Source: an uncultured delta proteobacterium | Lineage (GTDB): Bacteria > Desulfobacterota > Desulfobulbia > Desulfobulbales > Desulfocapsaceae | Reading direction: 5' to 3' | Assembly (NCBI GenBank): GCA_903875445.1 | Contig: CAIQWD010000013.1 | Location: 29,129-93,128, forward strand | DNA length: 64,000 nucleotides | Part shown: one piece after another, positions 1 through 8,037 of the stretch | Position numbering within the stretch: position 1 is the stretch's first letter | How the letters are laid out: each line of letters opens with the position of its first letter | Program-made: the position numbers and the translations under genes | The notes under the pieces: model-generated | Databases searched by the model: none | What the model was told of the DNA's origin: nothing | The model's input: the letters and a program-made list of their open reading frames with translations, nothing else

Positions 1-413
1 TCCGAAAGCACCTCGAACCACAGGCCGCCCATCTGTTGCACCCAGGCATGCAGAGTCGGCACATTATCCACGGTGATCCCGAGAAGGACAGCGTTGTGAT
101 CGGCAAAAATCTTCCTGCTGATGTTATATCCGGGCCACTGATCGGAACATACGGGCGTCCAGGCGGCCGGGACAAAGGAAAGCACGACTTTGTTTTTGCC
201 GCGATATTGACTGAGGCTTACCATCCCGCCATTGATCGACCTTAGAGAAAAATCGGGGGCAACCTGGCCTATCACGACCTTCACCGTACTGTCCACGGGC
301 TTCAGAAGACCCGGATTGAAAATCGCCTCCTGAAACCCGGAGGTTTCTGCAAAACCTGGGACAGCGTACGCGAGTAACAGAATAATTGCAGCGACAGAAC
401 CGACTCTCCGCAT
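1..413 (-). CDS. Exported peroxiredoxin (AhpC/TSA family), 3' end cut by window edge
   Basis: The reading frame opens with ATG at 413 and runs off the window after 137 codons. It begins with a signal peptide (hydrophobic residues about 8-20, cleavage probable after GFA at 22). An AhpC/TSA fold follows: V-A-P-D-F-S-L near 51-57 and the peroxidatic motif T-P-V-C with Cys89. The family reduces hydroperoxides using that Cys; export places this one in the periplasm. It starts 9 bases after the stop of the thioredoxin-like gene, so the two are probably co-transcribed and the thioredoxin-like protein may be its reductant. Any resolving Cys in the C-terminal part is outside the window. Confidence 0.85.
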   Translation of the reverse strand, partial: MRRVGSVAAIILLLAYAVPGFAETSGFQEAIFNPGLLKPVDSTVKVVIGQVAPDFSLRSINGGMVSLSQYRGKNKVVLSFVPAAWTPVCSDQWPGYNISRKIFADHNAVLLGITVDNVPTLHAWVQQMGGLWFEVLS

Positions 414-422
414 CTCTCCCCC

Positions 423-1007
423 TTATTGACGTTGATACCCGCTCTTTTCCAGCAGTTCTTTGAGAAAGTGTTCGGCGTTATAAAATCCGCCGGCTTTGCG
501 GACAACAACAACCGGTTTTTCTTTTTGCCCATTTAAGCGACAACCGACGAAACTTGGAGTTCCTGCGCCGGACAGGGCTTTGAACATCGACTTATCCAAG
601 TCGGGAAAAAGAGGAAACGGGACTCTGTAGGTATCACGAAAATGTTCCACCTCGAACTGCGAATTAGCGACTCCCAGGCCGATGATCTTCACCACCATCC
701 CCTGTGTCGATACTTCTTCCATCCTTTGGTACAGTTCGTTAACGTTGGCAGCCTCTTTCTGACAATAGGGACAGTACATGCTAAAGAGTTCAATCAGCAG
801 GACATCCGCCTTGATATCGGCAAGAGAAAAACTGCTGCCGCCTGCCCCGGTAAGGCCAAGGTAGTTTCGATACTCTTCGTCTTGCGGGATCGGCAGCAGG
901 AGATCCGGCAAAAATTCCTTGTCGGTCGCCAGTTCACCGGCAGAAATAATCGAGGAAGACCAGAACAAACACAGGGTCAAGATGAGTTGCAGGGCGGTAG
1001 TTTTCAT
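423..1007 (-). CDS. Exported thioredoxin-like (TlpA/redoxin-type) protein
   Basis: A 194-aa protein with a signal peptide (about residues 1-23) and one thioredoxin fold. The active site is C79-P-Y-C82 in the context F-S-M-Y-C-P-Y-C, and a T-P pair near residue 150 fits the cis-proline loop. CPYC is the dithiol of glutaredoxin-like and some DsbA/TlpA-type proteins, so a periplasmic dithiol reductant or oxidoreductase is likely. The start overlaps the response regulator stop by 4 bases (ATGA) and the peroxiredoxin follows after 9 bases. Which substrate it serves cannot be read from sequence; the neighbouring peroxiredoxin is the obvious candidate. Confidence 0.85.
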   Translation of the reverse strand: MKTTALQLILTLCLFWSSSIISAGELATDKEFLPDLLLPIPQDEEYRNYLGLTGAGGSSFSLADIKADVLLIELFSMYCPYCQKEAANVNELYQRMEEVSTQGMVVKIIGLGVANSQFEVEHFRDTYRVPFPLFPDLDKSMFKALSGAGTPSFVGCRLNGQKEKPVVVVRKAGGFYNAEHFLKELLEKSGYQRQ

Positions 1008-1705
1008 CTGGTCCTTTCTGCTTCATTTTTCCGGCCGTCTTTACCTCCGTCGGAATCGAAAAATTCCTGCTCGGTCCAGAGAACGGCGCGGCGGATGAGT
1101 TCCGCCGCAGTCTTGATGCCGAGTTTCTGTTTCACCCGGTCGCGATAGGTGCCGATGGTCTTGACGCCGAGATTCATCCGCAGGGCTATTTCCCTGGTAG
1201 ACAGCCCGGCTCCGATCAACCTGAACACCTCAAGTTCCCGATCGGTGAGCAGATCGACCGTCGGGGCGGCGGAGGCATCCGGTTTCAACTGGAAGCGATC
1301 AAGCAGACGCTCCATGATGCTGGTGCTGACATGGATTTTTCCGCCGAGAATATTGCGCAGGGCTAAGATCACCTTCTCGCTCGCCTCTTTTTTCATGATG
1401 TACCCCCGTGCCCCGGCACGGATGGCCCTTTCGGCCCAGACCTGCTCATCATGCATGGAAAGAACGAGAATCGGCAGGGGGTTTTTATCGCCGGAAAGCT
1501 CTTTTACCAGATCGAGTCCATTTTCTCCGGCCAGGGTAATATCAATGATGGCGAGATCCGGACTGTACTGCTGGATGACCTTCCTCGCTCCGGCGATATC
1601 TTCGGCCAGGCCGCAAACGATAAAATCGTCCTCTTGATTGAGCAGTTCGGCCATACCCATGCGGAAAATGGGATGATCATCGACAATTATTACCCGTGCT
1701 TTCAT
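1004..1705 (-). CDS. NarL/FixJ-type response regulator (REC + LuxR HTH)
   Basis: A 233-aa two-domain regulator. The receiver domain spans about residues 3-120 with acidic pair D9/D10, phospho-acceptor D55 (L-A-I-I-D-I) and a conserved Lys near 105. The LuxR-type helix-turn-helix lies near residues 150-210 (L-T-D-R-E-L-E-V, then T-R-E-I-A and V-K-T-I-G-T-Y). It overlaps the histidine kinase by 4 bases, so it is almost certainly its partner. The basic C-terminal tail of about 20 residues is unremarkable. Targets are unknown; co-transcription with periplasmic redox genes suggests an envelope or redox stress response. Confidence 0.93.
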   Translation of the reverse strand: MKARVIIVDDHPIFRMGMAELLNQEDDFIVCGLAEDIAGARKVIQQYSPDLAIIDITLAGENGLDLVKELSGDKNPLPILVLSMHDEQVWAERAIRAGARGYIMKKEASEKVILALRNILGGKIHVSTSIMERLLDRFQLKPDASAAPTVDLLTDRELEVFRLIGAGLSTREIALRMNLGVKTIGTYRDRVKQKLGIKTAAELIRRAVLWTEQEFFDSDGGKDGRKNEAERTR

Positions 1706-4125
1706 TCCAGTCCCTCGCCGGAGACCGAAATGATAGTCCCGCTCTTTTCCCCGGAATTGATGGTGAGCGTCGCCCCAATGGCTTTGGCCCGGTATTTCAT
1801 GGTGTGAAATCCCATACCCGTCGCCGCCGGCGTCCCGGCAAAGCCTTTACCGTCGTCGACGATCTTCACCAAGAAACCATTGTCATCCTGCACCATATAG
1901 ACCCCGATATTGTTGGGTTTGCCGTGTCGTGCCGCATTAAAAACCGCTTCCCGTATTATATAATGCAAATGGGTGGCGGTGTTCTTACCGAGACTATGTC
2001 CCCCGTCTTGCCAGGACAGATCGAAGTTCACCTTAAACATTTTTTTCGCCTCAGCAATCAGTTCTTCCATTGCCGCTTCCAAACCGTACTCGACAACGTG
2101 CACCGGATACAAGCCCTGCGACAGACGACGGGTCTTTTCTATGGCATCGCGAATCAGGTTGCGGATCGTTCCCAGCTGCTCCGCCCTTTCCGGGGCTTCC
2201 TCCCGGAGTTGCTGCTGCAGGGCCTTACTGAGCAGTTCCACTCCGGTGAGATGGGAACCGAGGTCGTCATGGAGGTCCCGACCGATCTTGCTTCGTTCTT
2301 CCTCGCTGACGGCAATAATCTGCCGCTCCAACCGGGCAAGTTCCTCCTCAGCCGATTTTTTCAAGACATGCAGCCACAAGCCCTCCAATAATCTGGTCAC
2401 CTGGCGGATATCGGAGTTGTCATAATTTTCTCGGTTATTACAAACCCCGGCGACCATAACAATCTTGCCATCGTTGAAAACCGGGACATCGAGATGCCGG
2501 GTCACGGCGTTCCCGTAAGGATAGTTGTTGTGGTCATCGGCGGGTATGAAGTCATTGGCGAGGATCGCCTTCCTGCCTATCACCACCTTGCCGGGCAAAC
2601 CGGCCTCCTCGACGGAAATGGGCATGTCCAGGGCTTCTTCGTGCGACGGCTGACGATCGCTGCTATCGATACGGGAGCAAAAAAAGAGATGCGCCTGGTC
2701 CGGATCGACGATGGCCAGATACCCCGCCTCGCTCCTGGTGATCTGCACGATCCGCTGCAGGATAAAACGATATTTGTCCGGCAGCGATTGTTTTTCAATC
2801 ATCCCCAACTGCAGCAGAGAGTTAAGACGCAACTCGTCGCGATGCAGGAGCAGTTCATTATTGATGCGGTATTCGACCATCTTGTTGGCAAGGTGCCCGA
2901 GATCTTCGAACTCACGAAAGGTAAGATTTTTGTTGTCTATTTTTACATTTGCATCGGCGGCCTTCTGGAAAAAATTGGTGAAGAGATTGATGCCCTGCCT
3001 GATCTTCAAGGAATAGTAGTAGGTGCTTGCGAGAAGAAAAATTACAGCAATGGCAAAAAGGACGATAAAGGTTAAGACATTTTTAAAGGCGATACGCTGA
3101 TAGGTCTCGGTTTCGATGGCTATCGCCTGCTCCATACCGTCCATGAACATCGAGGTGCCGACGACCCAGCCCCATTTCTCATAGCTGCTGACGTAAGCGA
3201 GTTTTTGATGGACGATGCCGTCGGCACTATCGGTCGGCGAATAATGGACGTAACCTGTCCGCTCTTTCGCCACTCCTGCCAGAAGAAAGGCCTTGCCGTA
3301 TTCCTGACCGTGACGATCGATAAGGTCGCTCACCGAACGACCGATGAGCCGTTCATCCTGATTGCTGATGATGGTGCCGTCGGCACGCAGGCAAAAAACC
3401 TCGCCGTCGGCACCGAAACGGATGTTTTGGATCCTTGCCAACACCTCACTCTGGAGAATTTCTTCGAGGTCGTTGCTGTAGATACCAGCCCCGATAAACC
3501 AGTCAAGAGGTTGAAAATATTTCACAAATGCTATCTTTGAAAGTATCTCCCCAGCGAACATCGGTTTTGTCAGATTGTAGCGAAGCAGTCCGGCTTCTTT
3601 ATCCCGGACTATCGAGACAATATTGCCGACGACATCTTCACCGATCAGCCTGTGAAATTCGGCTGCCGACTTGCCTTCAAAAAAGGGCTCGTCGGCAAAA
3701 AGATCGATAATGCCGTCGTCTACCCTCCCAAGGAAATAGTAGCCTCGTCCGTTGTTCCAGCGCATCGGCCGAAGCAGCTCGACGACCATGGAGCGCAATT
3801 CATTCGGACTCTTTTCATCCTTATAGAGCTGATAGTTGTGGGAGGCGATGGTGTATGCCGCCTGCACCCGTTCCCGGATATCATGTTCCACCCGCTGATC
3901 GTTCTGCAACTGGAGATGGTCGATCAATTCAACAACTTTGTCCAGCTCTTCTTTCAGGCGACTCTCATACTGGTGCTTATAGTTATATTTGATGATTTCA
4001 ACACTTTCCTGGTAGGCCTGATACTCGTTGACCGCCCAGAAGCTGCCGATAAACGTGGCGAGCGAGGTGATTACCACGAGCGAGGCGTAGAAGGGTGCCG
4101 CAGAAAGGGTGATCTTATTAAACAT
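1702..4125 (-). CDS. Membrane histidine kinase with double Cache sensor, GAF and HisKA_3 domains
   Basis: An 807-aa sensor kinase. A transmembrane helix (about 12-31) is followed by a periplasmic region (about 35-340) with two Cache_2-like units; each shows a W-N-N-G-R-G-Y-Y-F or G-W-V-V-G-T type signature. A second helix (about 350-370), a HAMP-like stretch and a GAF domain (about 445-590) come next. The HisKA_3 box carries the phospho-acceptor in R-D-L-H-D-D-L-G (H619), and the HATPase domain has N-A-A-R-H and D-D-G-K-G-F. This is the NarX/DegS-like class that pairs with LuxR-type regulators. It lies between a binding protein and its regulator. The ligand is unknown. Confidence 0.92.
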   Translation of the reverse strand: MFNKITLSAAPFYASLVVITSLATFIGSFWAVNEYQAYQESVEIIKYNYKHQYESRLKEELDKVVELIDHLQLQNDQRVEHDIRERVQAAYTIASHNYQLYKDEKSPNELRSMVVELLRPMRWNNGRGYYFLGRVDDGIIDLFADEPFFEGKSAAEFHRLIGEDVVGNIVSIVRDKEAGLLRYNLTKPMFAGEILSKIAFVKYFQPLDWFIGAGIYSNDLEEILQSEVLARIQNIRFGADGEVFCLRADGTIISNQDERLIGRSVSDLIDRHGQEYGKAFLLAGVAKERTGYVHYSPTDSADGIVHQKLAYVSSYEKWGWVVGTSMFMDGMEQAIAIETETYQRIAFKNVLTFIVLFAIAVIFLLASTYYYSLKIRQGINLFTNFFQKAADANVKIDNKNLTFREFEDLGHLANKMVEYRINNELLLHRDELRLNSLLQLGMIEKQSLPDKYRFILQRIVQITRSEAGYLAIVDPDQAHLFFCSRIDSSDRQPSHEEALDMPISVEEAGLPGKVVIGRKAILANDFIPADDHNNYPYGNAVTRHLDVPVFNDGKIVMVAGVCNNRENYDNSDIRQVTRLLEGLWLHVLKKSAEEELARLERQIIAVSEEERSKIGRDLHDDLGSHLTGVELLSKALQQQLREEAPERAEQLGTIRNLIRDAIEKTRRLSQGLYPVHVVEYGLEAAMEELIAEAKKMFKVNFDLSWQDGGHSLGKNTATHLHYIIREAVFNAARHGKPNNIGVYMVQDDNGFLVKIVDDGKGFAGTPAATGMGFHTMKYRAKAIGATLTINSGEKSGTIISVSGEGLE

Positions 4126-4160
4126 TCGCGTTCAGAATGCCTTGGCGACAGGTCTGGAGT

Positions 4161-5324
4161 TCATTCCCCGGCCTCGAGTTTACGCACGGCGGGATAGATC
4201 CTGGTCAAATAGATGTTATCCATGCCCTGGTGGTCCTTGGGACTAAAGCGGAGAACCAGGCCGCCGAGGTCGAATCTGCTCACTTCCTCCATGGTGGTTA
4301 TAAATTTCTCTCTGGTGAGTTCGCCTTCGACCGCCCGGGCAATCTCACCGAACAACTTGCCGCCAATATACCCTTCCAGGGAAGTAAAACTTATCGGCGA
4401 ATCATGTTGATACTTGGCCATCGCCCGTTTGTATTCCCTGATCAGCTCGATATCGTTGTCATCGGGAGAAGGTACTACCTGGGAAACGACAACGTCCCGG
4501 CCATAGCCACCCAGCGCCCCTCGCAAACTTTCGGTGCCGACAAAGGAGATATTGCAGAAGGTGATATCCCCGCCGACCTTGATTTTACTGAGCTTGATAA
4601 ATTCGGCACAGGCGGCATAGGCACCAACGAGGACAACGACTTCCGGTTTGGCCTCGTAGATATCCTGCAGGGCGCCCATGACGGCGACCGTATTTCTTTC
4701 GTAGCCGCCTTGCGACACCAGCTGCATGCCTCTTTTGGCCAGGGCGATTTCAATGCCGCGCAGGCCATCGTAGCCGTAACTGTCGTTCTGATAGAAACAG
4801 GCGATACGCCGAAACTTTTTGCCGTCGATCAGGTAGGAGGCGAGCTTTTCCAACTCCTCATAGTAACTGGCTCGAACATTGATAATGTAGGGTTGAAAGG
4901 GCGAGCGAAGGATTTCCGCGCCGGTAAAGGGCCCGAAGAAGGGGATCCGCGCTTCATTGACGATGGGCACCACCGCCTTGGCGGTAGGCGTACCGACCGC
5001 CCCGATCAGGGCAAAGACATGGTCGTCGTAGATCAACTCCTTGGTGTTTCTCACCGCTTTATCCGGTTCGTAGCCGTCATCTCGACTGAGCAGGACCACC
5101 TCCCGGTCTTTGATGCCGCCATTATCGTTGATCAGGGAAAATGCCGCCAAGAGCCCGGCCCGCATCTCAAGGCCGAGGTTTTGCGCCGGACCGCTGAGAA
5201 CCGCCGATTGGCCGAGAACCAGCGGCTTTAAACTCTCGACAGCCGTAACCGCTGCCCCTTGCAGCCAGGAAGCGAGGAAAATGAAAAGGACCAGAGATCT
5301 TCTAAGAATCATAACTCCCGGCAT
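4161..5324 (-). CDS. Periplasmic substrate-binding protein, LivK/PBP1 type
   Basis: A 387-aa exported protein. A signal peptide is followed by L-V-L-G-Q-S-A-V-L-S-G-P near the mature N-terminus and by the two-lobed type I periplasmic binding fold used for branched amino acids, amides and urea. No permease or ATPase gene lies nearby. The next gene downstream, 35 bases away, is a histidine kinase with a large periplasmic domain, so a role as an accessory sensor protein rather than a transporter component is plausible (inference). A second ATG at 5312 would give a tighter signal peptide; neither start has a well-spaced ribosome binding site. Confidence 0.85.
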   Translation of the reverse strand: MPGVMILRRSLVLFIFLASWLQGAAVTAVESLKPLVLGQSAVLSGPAQNLGLEMRAGLLAAFSLINDNGGIKDREVVLLSRDDGYEPDKAVRNTKELIYDDHVFALIGAVGTPTAKAVVPIVNEARIPFFGPFTGAEILRSPFQPYIINVRASYYEELEKLASYLIDGKKFRRIACFYQNDSYGYDGLRGIEIALAKRGMQLVSQGGYERNTVAVMGALQDIYEAKPEVVVLVGAYAACAEFIKLSKIKVGGDITFCNISFVGTESLRGALGGYGRDVVVSQVVPSPDDNDIELIREYKRAMAKYQHDSPISFTSLEGYIGGKLFGEIARAVEGELTREKFITTMEEVSRFDLGGLVLRFSPKDHQGMDNIYLTRIYPAVRKLEAGE

Positions 5325-5436
5325 CCCAATATGGCCACATTGCAGGATATGAAAAAATCGTCGGCTGGATTATCGTTTGAATGTCTTTAATGCCCCGGAG
5401 CGTTTCGTCTATTGAGGAACTCCCTCCAATCGCGGA

Positions 5437-6387
5437 TTACTTTTTCGACCGCCCTTCCATGCCGAGTTCGATGAGCCGTTCGAGAAACTGCGGGAAAGCG
5501 AGGCCATGTGTCGCCGCCGCCCGGGGCATGAGGCTGGTGGCGGTCATCCCCGGAATGGTGTTGGTCTCAAGAAGATACAGCGCGCCGCTTGGTTCGAGGA
5601 TCATGTCGGTGCGGGAATAGCCGCGCAGGCGCAGGGCCAGGTGGGCGGCTAAACCGTACTGCTGTGCTTGGGCGGTGATCTCCTCGTTGATCCTCGCCGG
5701 ACAGATCTCCTCGGTGGCACCCGTCTTGTATTTGGCGTCATAGTCAAAAAAATCGAATCCGGGTCCCGGCACAATCTCGATTACCGGCAATGCCGTAAGC
5801 CAGCTATTGCCGAAGACGCCGACGGTCAGCTCACGGCCTTTAATATATTTTTCAATCATCACCTGACTATCGTGGCGCAGGGCGCGTTCGATACCGCGAA
5901 GCAGCTGCTCCTCCGATCTGGCGAGGGTTAAACCAAGGCTCGACCCCTCATGCACCGGTTTGATGACCACGGGCAGGCCGAAACTGTCGAGCAACTCCGC
6001 CCCGCTTATCCGATCCTCATGGCCGATTATTCGCCAGTCGGCAACCGGCAAGCCATTCAAACGGTACAGTTCCTTGGCCAGATGTTTATCCATGGCGATG
6101 GCGCTGCCCAACACCCCCGATCCCTGATAGGGAATCCCTAACAAGTCAAGAAAACCCTGCATCGTCCCATCCTCGCCGAACCGGCCATGCAGGAGGATGA
6201 AGGCGAAATCGATTTCCGGGGCATCGGTTGCAAGACGCGCCAGATCAGTCGCCGGATCATAGCGGCGGACGATGAATTTTTCCGGATCGAGGGCCTTTTC
6301 AACGCCGGCGGCGCCGTTCAGGGAAACTTCCCGCTCCCCCGATATCCCTCCGGCCAATAAGGCTATATGTAATTTGTGTGTATGCAT
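5437..6387 (-). CDS. ddl: D-alanine--D-alanine ligase
   Basis: ATP-grasp ligase that joins two D-alanines for peptidoglycan precursor synthesis in the cytoplasm. The start at 6387 (M-H-T-H-K-L) is preferred because GAGG lies 9 bases upstream; farther upstream ATGs lack a spaced site. This gives 316 aa, normal for Ddl. Visible family motifs are A-G-G-I-S-G-E-R-E-V-S near the N-terminus, K-P-V-H-E-G-S-S-L-G in the ATP-grasp core, and L-E-T-N-T-I-P-G-M-T at the C-terminal magnesium/substrate site. It is divergent from rpsU and separated from the upstream sensory operon by about 110 bases. It stands alone, not in a mur/fts cluster. Confidence 0.95.
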   Translation of the reverse strand: MHTHKLHIALLAGGISGEREVSLNGAAGVEKALDPEKFIVRRYDPATDLARLATDAPEIDFAFILLHGRFGEDGTMQGFLDLLGIPYQGSGVLGSAIAMDKHLAKELYRLNGLPVADWRIIGHEDRISGAELLDSFGLPVVIKPVHEGSSLGLTLARSEEQLLRGIERALRHDSQVMIEKYIKGRELTVGVFGNSWLTALPVIEIVPGPGFDFFDYDAKYKTGATEEICPARINEEITAQAQQYGLAAHLALRLRGYSRTDMILEPSGALYLLETNTIPGMTATSLMPRAAATHGLAFPQFLERLIELGMEGRSKK

Positions 6388-6560
6388 GGTCTTCATCCTC
6401 AAAGTTTCAAAAACGATTACCCCCATCCGAACCGACAAAGCTCGGTCGTCCCTTTTTCACAAAATACTCGGGGTTGCAGAGTGTGGTCAGTGTACCACAG
6501 GCGGACGTGGCCTGCACGAAAAGGTGGGGAAAGGCGATAACAACCTCAAGGAAAAATCCA

Positions 6561-6590
6561 TTGACAAATGTTCCACGTCTTTAGTATATA
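6561..6590 (+). promoter_or_regulatory. Sigma-70 type promoter for rpsU
   Basis: TTGACA (6561-6566) and TATATA (6585-6590) are separated by 18 bases. This is the best -35/-10 pair between ddl and rpsU, about 100 bases upstream of the rpsU start, leaving a long leader. Confidence 0.7.
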
Positions 6591-6691
6591 AGCGAGATTG
6601 TTGTCACGAAACCACAGCCATTTCCTAAAAAGACCGCCAACAGTCCGATCTTTTTACAAAAAATCGATAAATTCGTTTAACGGAGTCGCAC

Positions 6692-6886
6692 ATGATTGAT
6701 GTTGAAGTTCGAGGAGATCTTGAGTACGCAATCCGCCAGCTGAAAAAAAAGCTGCAGATAGACGGCATTAAAAGAGAATTAAAGCGTCGTGAGTACTACG
6801 AGAAACCGAGCGTGAAAAAACGCCGCAAGCAGGCTGAAGCCCGCCGCAAGCTCCGCAAGTTCAACCGCATGAAAAAAACGATGTAA
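6692..6886 (+). CDS. rpsU: 30S ribosomal protein S21
   Basis: A 64-aa very basic protein with the S21 pattern: an N-terminal strand (I-D-V-E-V-R-G-D), an A-I-R-Q-L-K-K-K-L helix, R-R-E-Y-Y-E-K-P and a C-terminal run K-K-R-R-K-Q-A-E-A-R-R-K. S21 binds the small subunit near the anti-Shine-Dalgarno region and assists initiation. A purine-rich site (CGGAG) sits 7-8 bases before ATG. The gene has its own promoter upstream and a strong hairpin terminator right after the stop, so it is a monocistronic unit. Confidence 0.97.
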   Translation: MIDVEVRGDLEYAIRQLKKKLQIDGIKRELKRREYYEKPSVKKRRKQAEARRKLRKFNRMKKTM

Positions 6887-6894
6887 AGGCTGCC

Positions 6895-6930
6895 GTTTTA
6901 AAAGTCCGATTCCGGTCGGACTTTTAAAAC
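6895..6930 (+). terminator. Bidirectional-type hairpin terminator after rpsU
   Basis: A perfect 15-bp inverted repeat (arms 6895-6909 and 6916-6930, GTTTTAAAAGTCCGA and its complement) encloses a 6-base loop. The outer A/T part of the stem gives a U-run on either strand, as in a Rho-independent terminator. It lies 8 bases after the rpsU stop. Confidence 0.85.
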
Positions 6931-7062
6931 CCATTGCCGTCACTCCTTTCCGAAAAGCAGCCATTAGTTAACAACTGAGGCGCCATCGAACCCACAAATT
7001 TTCCCCAACACTTCTCTGCAGCTTACGAGCTGTATCTGCATTATCTCATCTCCGAAAGGCGA

Positions 7063-7899
7063 TTGGCCGAGAATAGTATCGAGGCGTACGCCGCCGACAT
7101 CGCTCTTTTTCTGAATTTTCTCGTAAGCTGTAAAGTCCGCCAACTGCACGGTGTCGATATCCTTCATATTCAGGAGTTTCTTGAGGCGCAGGGCGCTCAA
7201 AAAATCTCCAAGCGCAGCAATTCCAGGCGCATTTCGGCGCTGAAATCGTTTTTCAACTTTCTCGTGCGCGAAAATCTGGCCGAACATAACCCCTTTCTCG
7301 CCATCGACCTGCCGCGCAGCAGCCAGACCCTGCCCAAGGCCTTGTCACAACAAGAGGTCATGAGCCTGCTCGCCCCGCCGAACATCCAGACACCCATCGG
7401 CAAAAGGGACAATGCCATGCTGTTTGTCCTCTATTCGACCGGCCTCAGGGTCTCGGAACTGGTCGGCCTGCCGCTTTCGGCATGCAATCTGAGCGCCGGC
7501 TTTGTCCGGGTTCTCGGCAAGGGCAATAAAGAGCGCTTGATTCCCTTTGGCGACCAGGCCCGGGAAAAAATCGACGACTACCTGAAAACGGCCCGGCCGC
7601 TTATTCTCAAAAACAAACGGAGCAACTTTCTCTTCGTCACTCGGCGCGGCACCTGCATGACCCGTCTGCGATTTTGGCAGATACTCCGCAAAACCGCCCT
7701 GGCCGTCGGCATAGAGAAGGAAATCTCGCCGCACATGATCCGCCATTCCTTTGCCACCCACCTCCTCAGCCACGGTGCCGATCTACGGGCGGTGCAGATG
7801 ATGCTCGGCCATGCCGATATCGCCACAACCCAGATCTACACCCATATCGACCAGGAACGGCTGAAGAGCATCCACAAGAAGTTCCACCCCCGCGGCTGA
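7063..7899 (+). CDS. xerD: Xer-type tyrosine recombinase (XerC/XerD)
   Basis: Site-specific recombinase that resolves chromosome dimers. Catalytic residues are all visible: Arg in T-G-L-R-V-S-E-L, Lys in G-K-G-N-K-E-R-L, H-x-x-R in H-M-I-R-H-S-F, His in L-G-H-A-D-I-A and the nucleophile Tyr in Q-I-Y-T-H. The SAM-like N-terminal domain is present. The start is a problem: the frame is open from 6979 (stop TGA at 6976) and homology-like sequence (E-L-Y-L-H-Y-L-I-S-E-R-R) lies upstream of 7063, yet there is no ATG, GTG or TTG before the TTG at 7063. Non-canonical ATC (6985) or CTG (7030, 7036) starts are possible. XerC versus XerD cannot be decided here. Confidence 0.88.
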   Translation: MAENSIEAYAADIALFLNFLVSCKVRQLHGVDILHIQEFLEAQGAQKISKRSNSRRISALKSFFNFLVRENLAEHNPFLAIDLPRSSQTLPKALSQQEVMSLLAPPNIQTPIGKRDNAMLFVLYSTGLRVSELVGLPLSACNLSAGFVRVLGKGNKERLIPFGDQAREKIDDYLKTARPLILKNKRSNFLFVTRRGTCMTRLRFWQILRKTALAVGIEKEISPHMIRHSFATHLLSHGADLRAVQMMLGHADIATTQIYTHIDQERLKSIHKKFHPRG

Positions 7900-8037
7900 C
7901 AAGCTTTTATCGCGCCATTTCCTGGCTAGTGTCGGGACCAACGGTGCGAAAGTATTTACCAGTTGTGGAAAAATCCTTCAAGATCGCCTACAATGGGCTC
8001 TCTTACGACCACCTGAGCCAAGGGAAACCCGACACCG

